A stretch of 31,822 nt of DNA from CAYNJF01 sp964351745 (GCA_964351745.1 CAYGPI010000020.1:1-31822), one strand, 5' to 3'. Shown: positions 9,501 through 16,090, counted from the stretch's first letter. Notes: generated by a model not told the origin, from the sequence alone. Program-made: numbers and translations.

Positions 9501-10754
9501 CGCACCACGACAGATTCCCATGACAGGAGCACCTCTCTTCTCTTGGAGTGAAAGTAGTTGCACTTCAAGGACCGATCGAATGTAATTATCTTCAGTATGA
9601 ACGGTATGGTGTTGTGCTAATTTAGTATATTCTTTGTCCTCAAGTTCTCCTTCTAAATCTAATCCTCCAGGAATCATCAGTCCATCTGAAAGCTCTATAA
9701 ATCCCTGAGCATAAGTTCTCATGGCACTCATCGTAGGGGTTTGTTCAGGATTTTCACCATTGAGCCTAACTAGTTGTTGAGGAATTGGACTCTCGTCATC
9801 TGTTTCCCTTATGGTGTTTAAAAGCTTGTTTAAATCTTCGTTTAGGCTTTCACTGTCCATACTGACGGGGCTATAGTCAACTTTGACTGGGGTAATCCCT
9901 TGCGCTTTAAGGTACTTTAATAATTTTGCAGCTGTGTGACCAGGCCAGTCTGCCTTCCATACAATGGCTACTTTTTGGCGTCCTTGGTCTTCTATGAGAT
10001 ACCCATTTCTTTTTAAACTATCGAGCACTGATTGGGCTATGGCACAGTCTTGAAAAGTTAAATTGATAGATTGATCAAAAACCATATCTTGTGGATTGGA
10101 TTCAACAAAAGTACTTTCTTCAAAGCGAGTAAAAGGCATTTTTGCGTTTGAAAAATTAGTCCTATAGAAAGTACCATATTGAAAATGCCCATTCTTGACT
10201 GTCATACTTGAACAATCAGATTCAGAGAAATCACAATCTGTCATAGGACGCGGGTCTTGCTCTTGATAGAGAAAAGCGGCATTTTGCATTTGACACTTTC
10301 GGAAAATAGTGTTGTTTAGGGTGCATTGATCAAATTTACAACCAGCCAAATTTGAACCATTCATATTAACCCAGGAGAAGTCACATTTTTTAAAGTTACA
10401 GCCTCCAAAATCGATTTCTTTTAGTATATCTTTGGCATGAAATATAGACTCACCTACGCCGTGAGATTTGGCGACTGTGATTGGAGGCAAAAAGAAGCTT
10501 ACATCAGATAAGTTTGTGCTATACCCATTTTTTACTAGAAGTTGTTTGAAATTGACGTGGCCATCTTGATCGAGACACATTTCGTCTTTGAGTGCTGACA
10601 TTTCATTTTGAATGAACCTTATATTTTCATGATCTTCACTGACACCATCAAGGATTAGTTGATCTACCCTTGCTTGGAGACTTGCTGCCTTTTCTTTATT
10701 ATGACTAAGCTCCTGTAAAAGTTCCCTCAGTTGTTTTTGATTAATGCCTGGCAT
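3594..10754 (-). CDS. Giant protein: three pentapeptide-repeat + peptidase C26 (class I glutamine amidotransferase) modules
   Basis: A 2386-residue soluble-looking protein. Three homologous modules (residues about 1-585, 618-1230, 1253-1820) each contain: a helical lead-in (long and coiled-coil-like in modules 1 and 2, short in 3); a linker with GYST/GFST/GYSP; a pentapeptide-repeat segment (about 115-225, 730-830, 1327-1430; units such as CNFKKCDFS); and a class I amidotransferase domain opening with a PGHT motif. Each amidotransferase domain has IPGG or MPGG, the nucleophile elbow GICRG (Cys415, Cys1070, Cys1629), an HHQA or HNQA motif and HPE (His520/Glu522, His1179/Glu1181, His1749/Glu1751), as in PuuD-type gamma-glutamyl hydrolases. 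Module 2 carries a Pro-rich insertion (about 935-975). The last 560 or so residues are mostly helical, with basic patches and an acidic C-terminal end. No signal peptide or membrane segment is visible. An upstream in-frame TTG (10799) exists, but the ATG at 10754 has a GGGGT ribosome binding site. Substrate and host are unknown; a secreted effector is an inference. Confidence 0.85.
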   Translation of the reverse strand: MPGINQKQLRELLQELSHNKEKAASLQARVDQLILDGVSEDHENIRFIQNEMSALKDEMCLDQDGHVNFKQLLVKNGYSTNLSDVSFFLPPITVAKSHGVGESIFHAKDILKEIDFGGCNFKKCDFSWVNMNGSNLAGCKFDQCTLNNTIFRKCQMQNAAFLYQEQDPRPMTDCDFSESDCSSMTVKNGHFQYGTFYRTNFSNAKMPFTRFEESTFVESNPQDMVFDQSINLTFQDCAIAQSVLDSLKRNGYLIEDQGRQKVAIVWKADWPGHTAAKLLKYLKAQGITPVKVDYSPVSMDSESLNEDLNKLLNTIRETDDESPIPQQLVRLNGENPEQTPTMSAMRTYAQGFIELSDGLMIPGGLDLEGELEDKEYTKLAQHHTVHTEDNYIRSVLEVQLLSLQEKRGAPVMGICRGAQMINMFYGGTSHEHIESNVNVVQALEALPETNGIISHIYRRSPQAGAGISFHHQAMDRLGQGLQEVIAVEQEVETPTGPKTQHVTKAAEGIYQQPVLAIQYHPEVYTDDIYREILGEENPQLLDAFVDTVRAHKSKHMNVLSEINKLGSLLAEGEALKPSQVKAASTKRTEPTLSQSHEAAWASLSSKEPEARIKKPKKPRNINHSELSALLKEIKQKQSQLEEYSSRIQQLEGSGDPEAIARLQQEIKSIQESLCMNNEGRIQFNQLLKDRGFSTTVKNRNFSLRGNTIKASVGAGSSVMHAYDNLKSIDFEDIVFEQCKFPDCNFDGSSFTNVTLNQCDLNRAVFKSCDITETKITSCDMEDTDFSYSSMEGVAFKSCHLTYANFFDATLEQCQLSSTTIEKASMLGAEFIDLTADEKSQLKDCALTQEQHDTLTAQKVTLSTDPNLKKVGIVWKANWPGHTAAKLYKILKEKGVVPIKIEYEPPTNQINGEELNIQINILLEQARDDFQKDKDQFDLDMKVFDQQTQDYQTNLDKFENGEITTAPKPPRRPSPPKSIPQRLVTMARENSIDLSEVSKTLANAKLYASHIDGLMMPGGLDLEGAIFNEDYDPTIPEHHTVHTEGNFHRTFLELCLVSEQENKGAPFMGICRGAQLANGYYGGKTAEHVDDQVNVVQSLEPKEHATGVIAGIIRNSDQDQISAISFHHQAMETAGHGLDEVMSIEMQVQGQDETSPTTTQHIIKALEGTTQQAVILTQFHPEVKEADTLNDQLLNAPNSDLFDAFIDSVATRQAKKSGLLEEIQNLGQALNGSQMIRPSDVTKRSLPKQKPGLLRNITQEEFKALIKASSEYNEVKTPGALKLKDLLKEHGYSPTLNNIDLSILSITIRHPLGAGVKVTHGLERLKGIDYSGLTLNNCSAEGCNFSDSKFNNVHINNCNFNKAVFENCEFSKTKIVNSHFDDGNFAKSQFEKMDIENCQFHYTDFSSTSFESSVRIDASSFEACAFVNAKDEGAQFSSTVLKDCILPSKDRSFFAQAQKEDSDPPRPVMGILWEPHHPGHTGYKVYDKLKAEGAIPLRVSYLPENEVNLGIDEDAGLEAQVKRALSRYQQLVEEKSPIIENMSRAQFILNHARENPESNPDIMAIIKRAKDFCSQTHGFVIPGGADIPPDLYGQEAHEKSSPEKDYMRSILEFAVIQEQKNEGKPLMGICRGCQIINVFHGGDLNQRVYDSKLLSWMDKHKRVFNPKTRAVARYLVQGIGKMETVPGTAGTIPGILDSSPWVVSCHNQAIGEIGDGISPGDALEVVAIHQGVVKAAQSQYGAPVMMTQFHPEISNETMSEMAHSSKAKNKVLNTIGGGILMQMSSKKNIDFIKAIVESAKTKQKHQNQLIQEIKGLGEQTVSEGVDKTPLIKPSSLKQKTSAVSKSPIPTQINALTSRYRFERRQHHQKRANRFPFLRKTIASVYAFFDRNIINRKAEKTIKALEKQASSISRLDKKIQLQTKSPRQKSSKSLEKNKLNLLNAENQCNVIIEKYLSVNASSPFAITIQDAIQTNHSSQTTSAPSEDHFESVDMSTFSTQETIRDFVANPKNRSTLLGKAFVHAASLPVSPRAVFDALERYEQTQQQRPNEAEQCLKSIQAINLRQNEARAKIFIRALNPEYYELIDGIKAHEKIHEGCWSDLSEVLGQLPIQEDDNMKSFIEELVLMCKEIQEIDDKIESTLLSHEKEALQLAKDQLVLTLSDQLNVGPFSNTFLYKNAQQDPVAKAVQAAIEQNHGALPTNESWSKLKDTLTEIGGTKAQTLIASLDEQLLEQNMDTLQTINQYIEAHPNQTLAQALNQHSDLEGLINNPEQWDDFLRAHPEQVLELTNEEAMFLGAMQRKQEYDNALPHTMADNPAPQSTKKTRQKAVINLFGNQSSMAHPTGYENTKELEQKVKQRSAFEVGETIEDPEGKARHEMPKSNRLKH

Positions 10755-11109
10755 TATTTTACCCCATATCTTCACCCTTACCCTTTTTGGACAATACAAG
10801 AGTCAAAAAGTTCATTTAAACCCTTGGTTCAATCAAAAATTAGTGTGCTAGCCTGTATGAATGACCTTATAAAGATGAGTTAAATCATGTTAATAGTGCT
10901 TTATGACCTGTTCGCAAAAACGTGGTTAAAGATTTTAAGTTTTTTAGTTGGTTTTAAGTTAATACAAGGAATTACACTGATGGTTAGCTTCGCCACGGAT
11001 TATTAGGCATGATTTATTCATAAAGTGTTGATTCAACATACTTTTTTTTGTAGGATGAGTACAATTTAAGAAAAGCTCATTGAGATATTAACTTTGCGGA
11101 GCAATCAGT
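10755..11109. other. Intergenic region between the giant gene and the DUF952 gene
   Basis: A 355-base AT-rich divergent region. It holds the ribosome binding site of the giant gene near its left end and a promoter candidate for the rightward gene near its right end. I see no RNA gene or long inverted repeat in it. A nine-codon ATG frame at 10980, preceded by AAGGA, is too short to call. Confidence 0.5.
11028..11056 (+). promoter_or_regulatory. Candidate promoter of the DUF952 gene
   Basis: TTGATT (11028-11033) and TAGGAT (11051-11056) with a 17-base spacer, about 50 bases before the ATG at 11110. Four of six positions match consensus in each box. The spacer contains a run of eight T. Confidence 0.4.
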
Positions 11110-11484
11110 ATGATTTCATCAGTTTTAAACACAAGATTTGTCTATAAAGTACTTACGAAGGAGCAATGGTCCTTCCTCGATGGAGCAGATTTTAATTTTG
11201 AAAAAGGCTCGGATTTAGACCACCGAGATAAGATGCTTCATTTAAGCAAGGCCGAGCAAATAAAGCCGGTTGCCATGAAGTATTTTCCCCAGCTTAGGGA
11301 TGGTAAACTTCTAAAAATTCAAATAGATAAATTACAAGAGGGACTCAAATGGGAGCCTAATTCTAAAGGTGAAATTTTCCCACATATGTATGGCGTGATA
11401 AAAAAGGATGCCGTTGTTGAAGTGTTTGATTTCGATGTAAGGACTTTTGATTATGATAGCCTTATTGAGTCATCTATGTCTTGA
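11110..11484 (+). CDS. DUF952 family protein
   Basis: A 124-residue cytoplasmic protein. The order VYKVLTKEQW (start), DKMLHLSKAEQ (in the place of the usual FIHCS-type motif), LLKIQIDKL, LKWEP and GEIFPHMYGVI is that of the DUF952 family, small proteins of unknown activity whose fold is related to ADP-ribosyl-transferring domains. The GExFPHxYG motif near residues 88-96 is the clearest signature. The usual HCS is HLS here, so the conserved Cys is absent. A GGAG ribosome binding site (11098-11101) lies eight bases before the ATG. The gene is followed by a strong hairpin and converges on the parA-like gene. Confidence 0.8.
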   Translation: MISSVLNTRFVYKVLTKEQWSFLDGADFNFEKGSDLDHRDKMLHLSKAEQIKPVAMKYFPQLRDGKLLKIQIDKLQEGLKWEPNSKGEIFPHMYGVIKKDAVVEVFDFDVRTFDYDSLIESSMS

Positions 11485-11506
11485 TGAAGTCTTACTTTGA
11501 TTTGAG

Positions 11507-11542
11507 CGGAGTCATCTGGTGATGACTCCGGCAGTGCTTTTT
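11507..11542 (+). terminator. Hairpin terminator between DUF952 and parA-like genes
   Basis: CGGAGTCATC (11507-11516) and GATGACTCCG (11521-11530) form a perfect 10-base-pair stem with a TGGT loop. A five-T run follows at 11538-11542 after a seven-base gap, so termination is plausible for the rightward gene although the T-tract is not immediately adjacent. The stem may also limit read-through from the convergent gene. Confidence 0.6.
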
Positions 11543-11555
11543 CGCTGAAAATTGA

Positions 11556-12383
11556 TTATAAAGCTAAAATTTCTTCTTTGCATTCTATGGTTTCAAAGGC
11601 ATCAGGTTGGGTTTGTTCATTTGTCTGTAAGCTTTGAAATATTCTTAAAAATTCTGATGTGATTTTATGTTTAGGGGCAAAGTGGATCATGGGGCTTGCA
11701 CTATCATGAGACTCTCGAATTTTCACACTTTGAGTGATGTAGGTTGGTATAATCGGAAGACCTTCTACTTTTAATTCATCGACTAGTTTTTGTGGCAAAC
11801 TAGCAGAAGCAAGAAATTGGTTGACGATAACCCCTTCGACTCTTAGAGTTTGGTTAAAGTGCTCTTTAATCTCTGTGACACCACGCATGAGGTTATAAAT
11901 AGCATTACGTGAGAATAAATCACAGTCAAAAGGAATAAGGCAAGCATCACCAGCAATAAGGGCTGAACGTGTTAAGAACCCTAAAGCTGGAGGTGTATCC
12001 ATATAGATCGCATCAAAGTGAGCACATTGATCTAAAAGAGCACGTAGTTTGAATAATTTTTCTCGTGCATTAAGGGGTTGTTGCAAGTTTTCAAGATGGC
12101 CACTTGCCGGTAATATAAAAAGATTTTTGAAAGGGGTTGGGTGGATAAAATCATTCGCTTTATCTTTGTTATACTCAAGGTTCAATATTTGTTGGAAGTA
12201 ATCACTTAACGTTGGGCTCATTTTAGCAGCGTGTTGGCCCATCAAGTATTGTGTAGAATTAGACTGTGGATCTAAATCAACGACCAGGGTTCTTAATCCG
12301 CGCTCTGCAGAAATGGCTGCTAAGTTACAAGTGATAGTTGACTTGCCAACCCCACCTTTTTGATTAAAGATGATTCGTCTCAT
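11556..12383 (-). CDS. ParA-family (MinD/ParA) partitioning ATPase, orphan
   Basis: A 275-residue deviant-Walker ATPase. The P-loop KGGVGKST lies at residues 9-16 with the signature lysine at the start of the motif. The A' motif DLDPQSNST follows at 36-44 and the Walker B region YMDTPPALG at 127-135. Such ATPases bind non-specific DNA or membranes and position plasmids, chromosomes or large protein complexes, usually with a ParB-type partner. No parB, DNA-binding partner or centromere-like repeat array is adjacent, so the cargo is unknown. The short acidic C-terminal tail is not part of the core fold. AGGA about eight bases upstream of the ATG supports the start. The isolated gene might be a remnant of a plasmid or an accessory positioning ATPase. 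Confidence 0.88.
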   Translation of the reverse strand: MRRIIFNQKGGVGKSTITCNLAAISAERGLRTLVVDLDPQSNSTQYLMGQHAAKMSPTLSDYFQQILNLEYNKDKANDFIHPTPFKNLFILPASGHLENLQQPLNAREKLFKLRALLDQCAHFDAIYMDTPPALGFLTRSALIAGDACLIPFDCDLFSRNAIYNLMRGVTEIKEHFNQTLRVEGVIVNQFLASASLPQKLVDELKVEGLPIIPTYITQSVKIRESHDSASPMIHFAPKHKITSEFLRIFQSLQTNEQTQPDAFETIECKEEILAL

Positions 12384-12576
12384 TTCAAATCCTTTTTTAT
12401 TAGATTTCGCTGTTTAAGTAGCTATTACACAAACTGCCGTTAATAATATGTTTTAATTTTTGATTGTTGCATCTTATGATCTATTTTAACAACTTGCTCT
12501 AGTTAATTGATATGTCTTTTTAAGCAAGATAGGTAGTCAACGAACTATTTGTTGCAGATCAAATTATCAGCGGCTA

Positions 12577-12606
12577 TTGGGCGCGTTTGTTAGTTCCTGT
12601 TATAAT
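12577..12606 (+). promoter_or_regulatory. Extended -10 promoter of korAB
   Basis: A perfect TATAAT (12601-12606) is preceded by TG and one base (TGTTATAAT from 12598), the extended -10 form. TTGGGC (12577-12582) at 18 bases is a weak -35. It lies 31 bases before the korA ATG. Confidence 0.6.
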
Positions 12607-12637
12607 CTTGGGCAAAATAATAAGCCAGTAAATTTTT

Positions 12638-14488
12638 ATGTCAAAATCAAAGAAAAACCAGGATCCACGCACGCTAAATAAAGCTGTTATCGGTTTTGCT
12701 GGGGACTCGGGGGAGGGGATCCAAGTCATAGGCCAACGATTTACGAAAGCTTCCGCTGTCGCGGGTAACACGATTCAATCATTTCCTGATTTCCCGGCTG
12801 AAATTAGAGCGCCGTCAGGAACGGTGGCTGGGGTTTCAGGGTTTCAATTGCAGTTTTCTTCCTTAGATATCCATACACCAGGAGATAAGTTAGATGCTTT
12901 AGTTGCTTTCAATCCAGCAGCTTTGATGGCATCGCTTGCTAAAGTTAAAAAGCAAGGTTTAGTCATTGTTGATATTGATAAATTTACATTAAAGGATTTC
13001 AAGAAAGCTGGTCTTGAGATGGATCCATTAGAAAGCCCACAAATGTGTGATTACCGGCTGATTAAAGCGCCGATAACCACATTAGTTTTTGAGGCGATCA
13101 AAGATTCAGAGTTATCGCGGGCTTCTCAAAGAAAATGTAAAAACTTTTTTGCTTTAGGCATTAGTTGTTGGGCTTATCAAAGATCACTGCAATCCATCAT
13201 AGATTGGCTAGGGTTAAAATTTTCACAAAACAATGCCTTAATTGATGCCAATACCTGCGCCTTAAAAGCAGGGTTTCATTATGCCGAAACCATAGAAATG
13301 CTAACAGAGCCATACATCGTTGAGGCTGCCAATCTAGAAGCGGGTACTTGGCGCCAAATTAATGGGAATGAAGCCTTATGTTTAGGTGCTTTAGCTGCAC
13401 AGCAAAAATTTGATAGAGATCTATTCGTTGCAGGTTATCCCATTACTCCGGCTTCTGATATTCTGCATTGGTTTGCACAAACAGGGGTTACAACCTTCCA
13501 AGCAGAAGATGAAATGGCCGCTGCAGGCGCCGCATTAGGAGCTGCATTTGCTGGCAGCTTAGCTCTTACATCCACTTCTGGACCAGGGATGGATTTAAAA
13601 GCTGAGACGATAGGTCTTGCTGTTATGGTTGAGCTGCCTATGGTTATCATCGATGTGCAAAGAGCTGGGCCTTCAACTGGCATGCCAACCAAAGTTGAGC
13701 AGGCCGATTTGTTGATGGCCATGTATGGCCGTCATGGCGAATGTCCATTACCTATATTGGCTCCCAAAGATCCAAAGGATGGCTATCAAACTGCCCTTGA
13801 GGCTTTTAGTCTTGCTGTCAAATATATGACACCAGTCATTATTTTGAGTGATGCTTATCTGGCTAACAGTGCTCAGCCTTGGCGTATTCCTAGTGAGCCC
13901 ATGGAAAGAGAAGTGATAGAAACACCAACTTTACCAAAAGAAGGGCGCTTTGAGCCTTATGCACGTTCACCAAAGACTTTAGCAAGGCCATGGGTTTGCC
14001 CTTCTCAAGCAGGTTTCGAGCATAGAATTGGTGGAATAGAGAAGCAAGAGAGCACAGGTGATATTAGCTACTCTCCTGAGAATCACCAGAAGATGACAGA
14101 TATAAGATCCCAAAAAATTCAAGCCATAGCCAACGATTACGATGCTGTTGAGCTAGTTGGTAATGCCAGTGGTGAACTTTTAGTGATTGGTTGGGGCTCA
14201 ACTTATGGGGCGCTGCTAACGGCCGTACAATCTTTGCATGAGCAGGGTGCATCAATTAGCTTTATTCACCTTCGTCATTTAAACCCCTTACCTTTAGATC
14301 TCTTGTCATATATGAAATCATTTAAGAAAATCATGACTTTTGAGTTAAATCAAGGACAGTTAGCTTCTATTTTAAGAGCTAAGTATTTGCTAGATATTCG
14401 GTGCCATTCAAAAGTGATGGGACAGCCCTTTCAGGTTGAAGAAATAGAGTTAGCCTTATCTAAGTATTTGAGTGAGCCAATCGTATGA
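12638..14488 (+). CDS. korA: 2-oxoacid:ferredoxin oxidoreductase, alpha subunit (gamma-alpha fusion)
   Basis: A 616-residue subunit of a thiamine-diphosphate enzyme that oxidatively decarboxylates a 2-oxoacid (most likely 2-oxoglutarate) to its acyl-CoA, reducing ferredoxin. The gamma domain comes first (about 15-185, with GFAGDSGEGIQVIG). The alpha domain follows (about 240-430) with the substrate motif AGYPITPASDI (265-275), Glu290 in QAEDEMAAAGAALG, and TSTSGPGMDLK. The C-terminal third is the transketolase-like domain II. The fused gamma-alpha layout with a short beta subunit is the two-subunit Kor type, which lacks a ferredoxin-like delta subunit. korB follows with an ATGA overlap, so the two are translationally coupled. 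The Shine-Dalgarno is weak. A 2-oxoglutarate preference is inferred from the family, not shown. Confidence 0.9.
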   Translation: MSKSKKNQDPRTLNKAVIGFAGDSGEGIQVIGQRFTKASAVAGNTIQSFPDFPAEIRAPSGTVAGVSGFQLQFSSLDIHTPGDKLDALVAFNPAALMASLAKVKKQGLVIVDIDKFTLKDFKKAGLEMDPLESPQMCDYRLIKAPITTLVFEAIKDSELSRASQRKCKNFFALGISCWAYQRSLQSIIDWLGLKFSQNNALIDANTCALKAGFHYAETIEMLTEPYIVEAANLEAGTWRQINGNEALCLGALAAQQKFDRDLFVAGYPITPASDILHWFAQTGVTTFQAEDEMAAAGAALGAAFAGSLALTSTSGPGMDLKAETIGLAVMVELPMVIIDVQRAGPSTGMPTKVEQADLLMAMYGRHGECPLPILAPKDPKDGYQTALEAFSLAVKYMTPVIILSDAYLANSAQPWRIPSEPMEREVIETPTLPKEGRFEPYARSPKTLARPWVCPSQAGFEHRIGGIEKQESTGDISYSPENHQKMTDIRSQKIQAIANDYDAVELVGNASGELLVIGWGSTYGALLTAVQSLHEQGASISFIHLRHLNPLPLDLLSYMKSFKKIMTFELNQGQLASILRAKYLLDIRCHSKVMGQPFQVEEIELALSKYLSEPIV

Positions 14489-15480
14489 CCATGCCAGCAA
14501 CGACTAAATCAATTCCAACAGTATTAAAACGCCAAGATTTTATTTCAGAGCAAGAAGTTCGTTGGTGCCCAGGTTGTGGGGATTACGCTATTTTATCTAC
14601 GATGCAGAAAACGCTTCCGATGTTGGGGATCCCTAAAGAAGACATTGTTTTTGTTTCAGGTATCGGGTGCTCAAGCCGTTTTCCATACTATTTAAGTACA
14701 TATGGGTTTCATACGATCCATGGGCGAGCTCCAACCATGGCGACAGGTCTTAAATTAGCGAATCCTGACTTGACAGTTTTTGTTGTCACAGGAGATGGTG
14801 ATGGCTTAAGCATCGGTAGCAATCACTTAATGCACTTAATTCGTCGTAACGTGAATGTAACAGTTTTGCTATTTAATAATCGCATTTATGGTTTAACGAA
14901 GGGGCAATATTCTCCAACATCCGAAGTGGGTAAAAAAACTAAATCTTCACCACAAGGGAGTTTAGAGCAAGATTTAGATCCTGTTCGCTTTGCTTTGAGT
15001 GCGAATGCAAGTTTTGTGGCAAGAGCGATTGATATTGATGCAAAAGGACTTGGAGAAATCATTGAAAAAGCCGTGAAGCATCAGGGCACATCCTTTATAG
15101 AAATATTTCAAAATTGTAATGTTTTCAATGATGGTGCTTTTTCTAAGATCCATGATAAAGCAAGCAGAGCAGCAAATACGCTATTTCTTCGACCTGGTGA
15201 ACCCATGATTTTCGGAGAATCTCAGGAAAAAAGTATTTTCCTAGATGATGGCCATTTAGCGATTGATCTAGCGGGTACTCAAAAGGCTATCATGCACCGA
15301 GAGAACTTATCAGAAGAGCTACTTTGGGCTCTAGCTTCTAAAACTGGGGCTGATTTTCCAGTTGTTACAGGTATCTTTAAACAAGTACAACGACCAGTTT
15401 ATGAGTTGCAGATGAAAGAGCGCTCTAAGAGCATTTCACTATCAGAAATGATGTCTCGGCAAACTTGGCAGGTTATATGA
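14485..15480 (+). CDS. korB: 2-oxoacid:ferredoxin oxidoreductase, beta subunit
   Basis: A 331-residue thiamine-diphosphate and Fe-S subunit, partner of the preceding alpha subunit. RWCPGCGDYA (27-36) gives Cys28 and Cys31; Cys62 (GIGCSS) and Cys211 (QNCNVF) complete the four ligands expected for the single [4Fe-4S] cluster of this family. The ThDP/Mg motif is GDGDG at 103-107, followed by NNRIYGLTKGQ at 131-141. HGRAPTMATGLK (79-90) is the conserved segment lining the cofactor pocket. The start overlaps the korA stop by four bases (ATGA). The last 39 bases overlap, tail to tail, the stop end of the HATPase gene on the other strand. Confidence 0.93.
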   Translation: MTMPATTKSIPTVLKRQDFISEQEVRWCPGCGDYAILSTMQKTLPMLGIPKEDIVFVSGIGCSSRFPYYLSTYGFHTIHGRAPTMATGLKLANPDLTVFVVTGDGDGLSIGSNHLMHLIRRNVNVTVLLFNNRIYGLTKGQYSPTSEVGKKTKSSPQGSLEQDLDPVRFALSANASFVARAIDIDAKGLGEIIEKAVKHQGTSFIEIFQNCNVFNDGAFSKIHDKASRAANTLFLRPGEPMIFGESQEKSIFLDDGHLAIDLAGTQKAIMHRENLSEELLWALASKTGADFPVVTGIFKQVQRPVYELQMKERSKSISLSEMMSRQTWQVI

Positions 15481-15999
15481 TGAACGGTGGATAAGGCATT
15501 CTACTTTGTTGCCGGGTGGAAAATAGGTTACTTTGTCAAAGGCAAGGTTACTTGCTAGGATGATACCTCTACCATTTCTATTCGTGATAGACATGTTGTT
15601 TCCCTTTTGGTATTTTTCCCAATCAAACCCGTATCCACAATCAGTGACTGTAAATTTAATTTGATCTGTATTTGTTTCTACTTCAACTTTAACGTATTTA
15701 TGGATATTCTCTCTTAGTAGAAGTCTGCGATTCACTTCGTTAAGCCAATCTTCAAAAGATTTAAAACTAGCTTTTTCATTATAGTTAAGCCCTAAATTAC
15801 CATGCTCAATAGCATTTAGAAAAATTTCAGTAAGGCCCATGGCTGCTAAAGCAGGATTGGGGCATGCTAATGCTAATGCTTGCGCATATTCATGAGCCTC
15901 ATTGAGGCTGCGAAACTGAACATTCTTAAAAGAATAAAGTTGATTGATATTCAAGTTAAGTGAAAAGTGCTGAACTTGCTTCTTGGCTTGGTTTTTCAT
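15442..15999 (-). CDS. Stand-alone HATPase (RsbW/anti-sigma-like) ATP-binding protein
   Basis: A 185-residue protein carrying a GHKL ATP-binding domain without a phospho-acceptor domain. The N-box is EIFLNAIEHGNLGL (58-71, Asn62), the G1 box is DCGYGFD (120-126) and the G2-like box is NGRGI (142-146), after which the domain closes. The EIxxNAxxHG form of the N-box is that of serine-kinase/anti-sigma-type HATPase domains (RsbW/SpoIIAB class) rather than of histidine kinases. No sigma factor, anti-sigma antagonist or SpoIIE phosphatase is adjacent. The neighbour is a divergent sensor kinase 91 bases away, which may be its partner. The last 13 codons lie in the overlap with korB. No clear Shine-Dalgarno precedes the ATG. 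Confidence 0.8.
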   Translation of the reverse strand: MKNQAKKQVQHFSLNLNINQLYSFKNVQFRSLNEAHEYAQALALACPNPALAAMGLTEIFLNAIEHGNLGLNYNEKASFKSFEDWLNEVNRRLLLRENIHKYVKVEVETNTDQIKFTVTDCGYGFDWEKYQKGNNMSITNRNGRGIILASNLAFDKVTYFPPGNKVECLIHRSSYNLPSLPRHHF

Positions 16000-16090
16000 G
16001 TGAGTGACGGCTCATATTACCTAATATTTCTAATAATAGTATATATTCAAAAAGTAACACTAAAAGGCATTTTGCATGATTGGGGTAAAC

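Noticed and set aside
3594..10754. Reading the giant protein as a gamma-aminobutyrate/putrescine catabolic enzyme because of its PuuD-like domains
   Set aside because: Threefold duplication, pentapeptide segments, a long unrelated tail and the absence of other puu genes make that role unsupported; only the fold and catalytic residues can be claimed.
10755..10799. In-frame TTG start at 10799 giving 15 extra residues on the giant protein
   Set aside because: The extra residues are basic and lack any module similarity, while the ATG at 10754 has a GGGGT ribosome binding site and begins the helical lead-in also seen in module 2.
10980..11006. Nine-codon frame after AAGGA as a leader peptide
   Set aside because: Too short, no attenuator-like hairpin or codon bias follows, and the next gene has its own promoter candidate.
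13435..13722. A 95-codon frame antisense to korA
   Set aside because: It is the reverse complement of the conserved Gly/Ala-rich alpha-domain core; its low-complexity composition is a by-product of that coding sequence.
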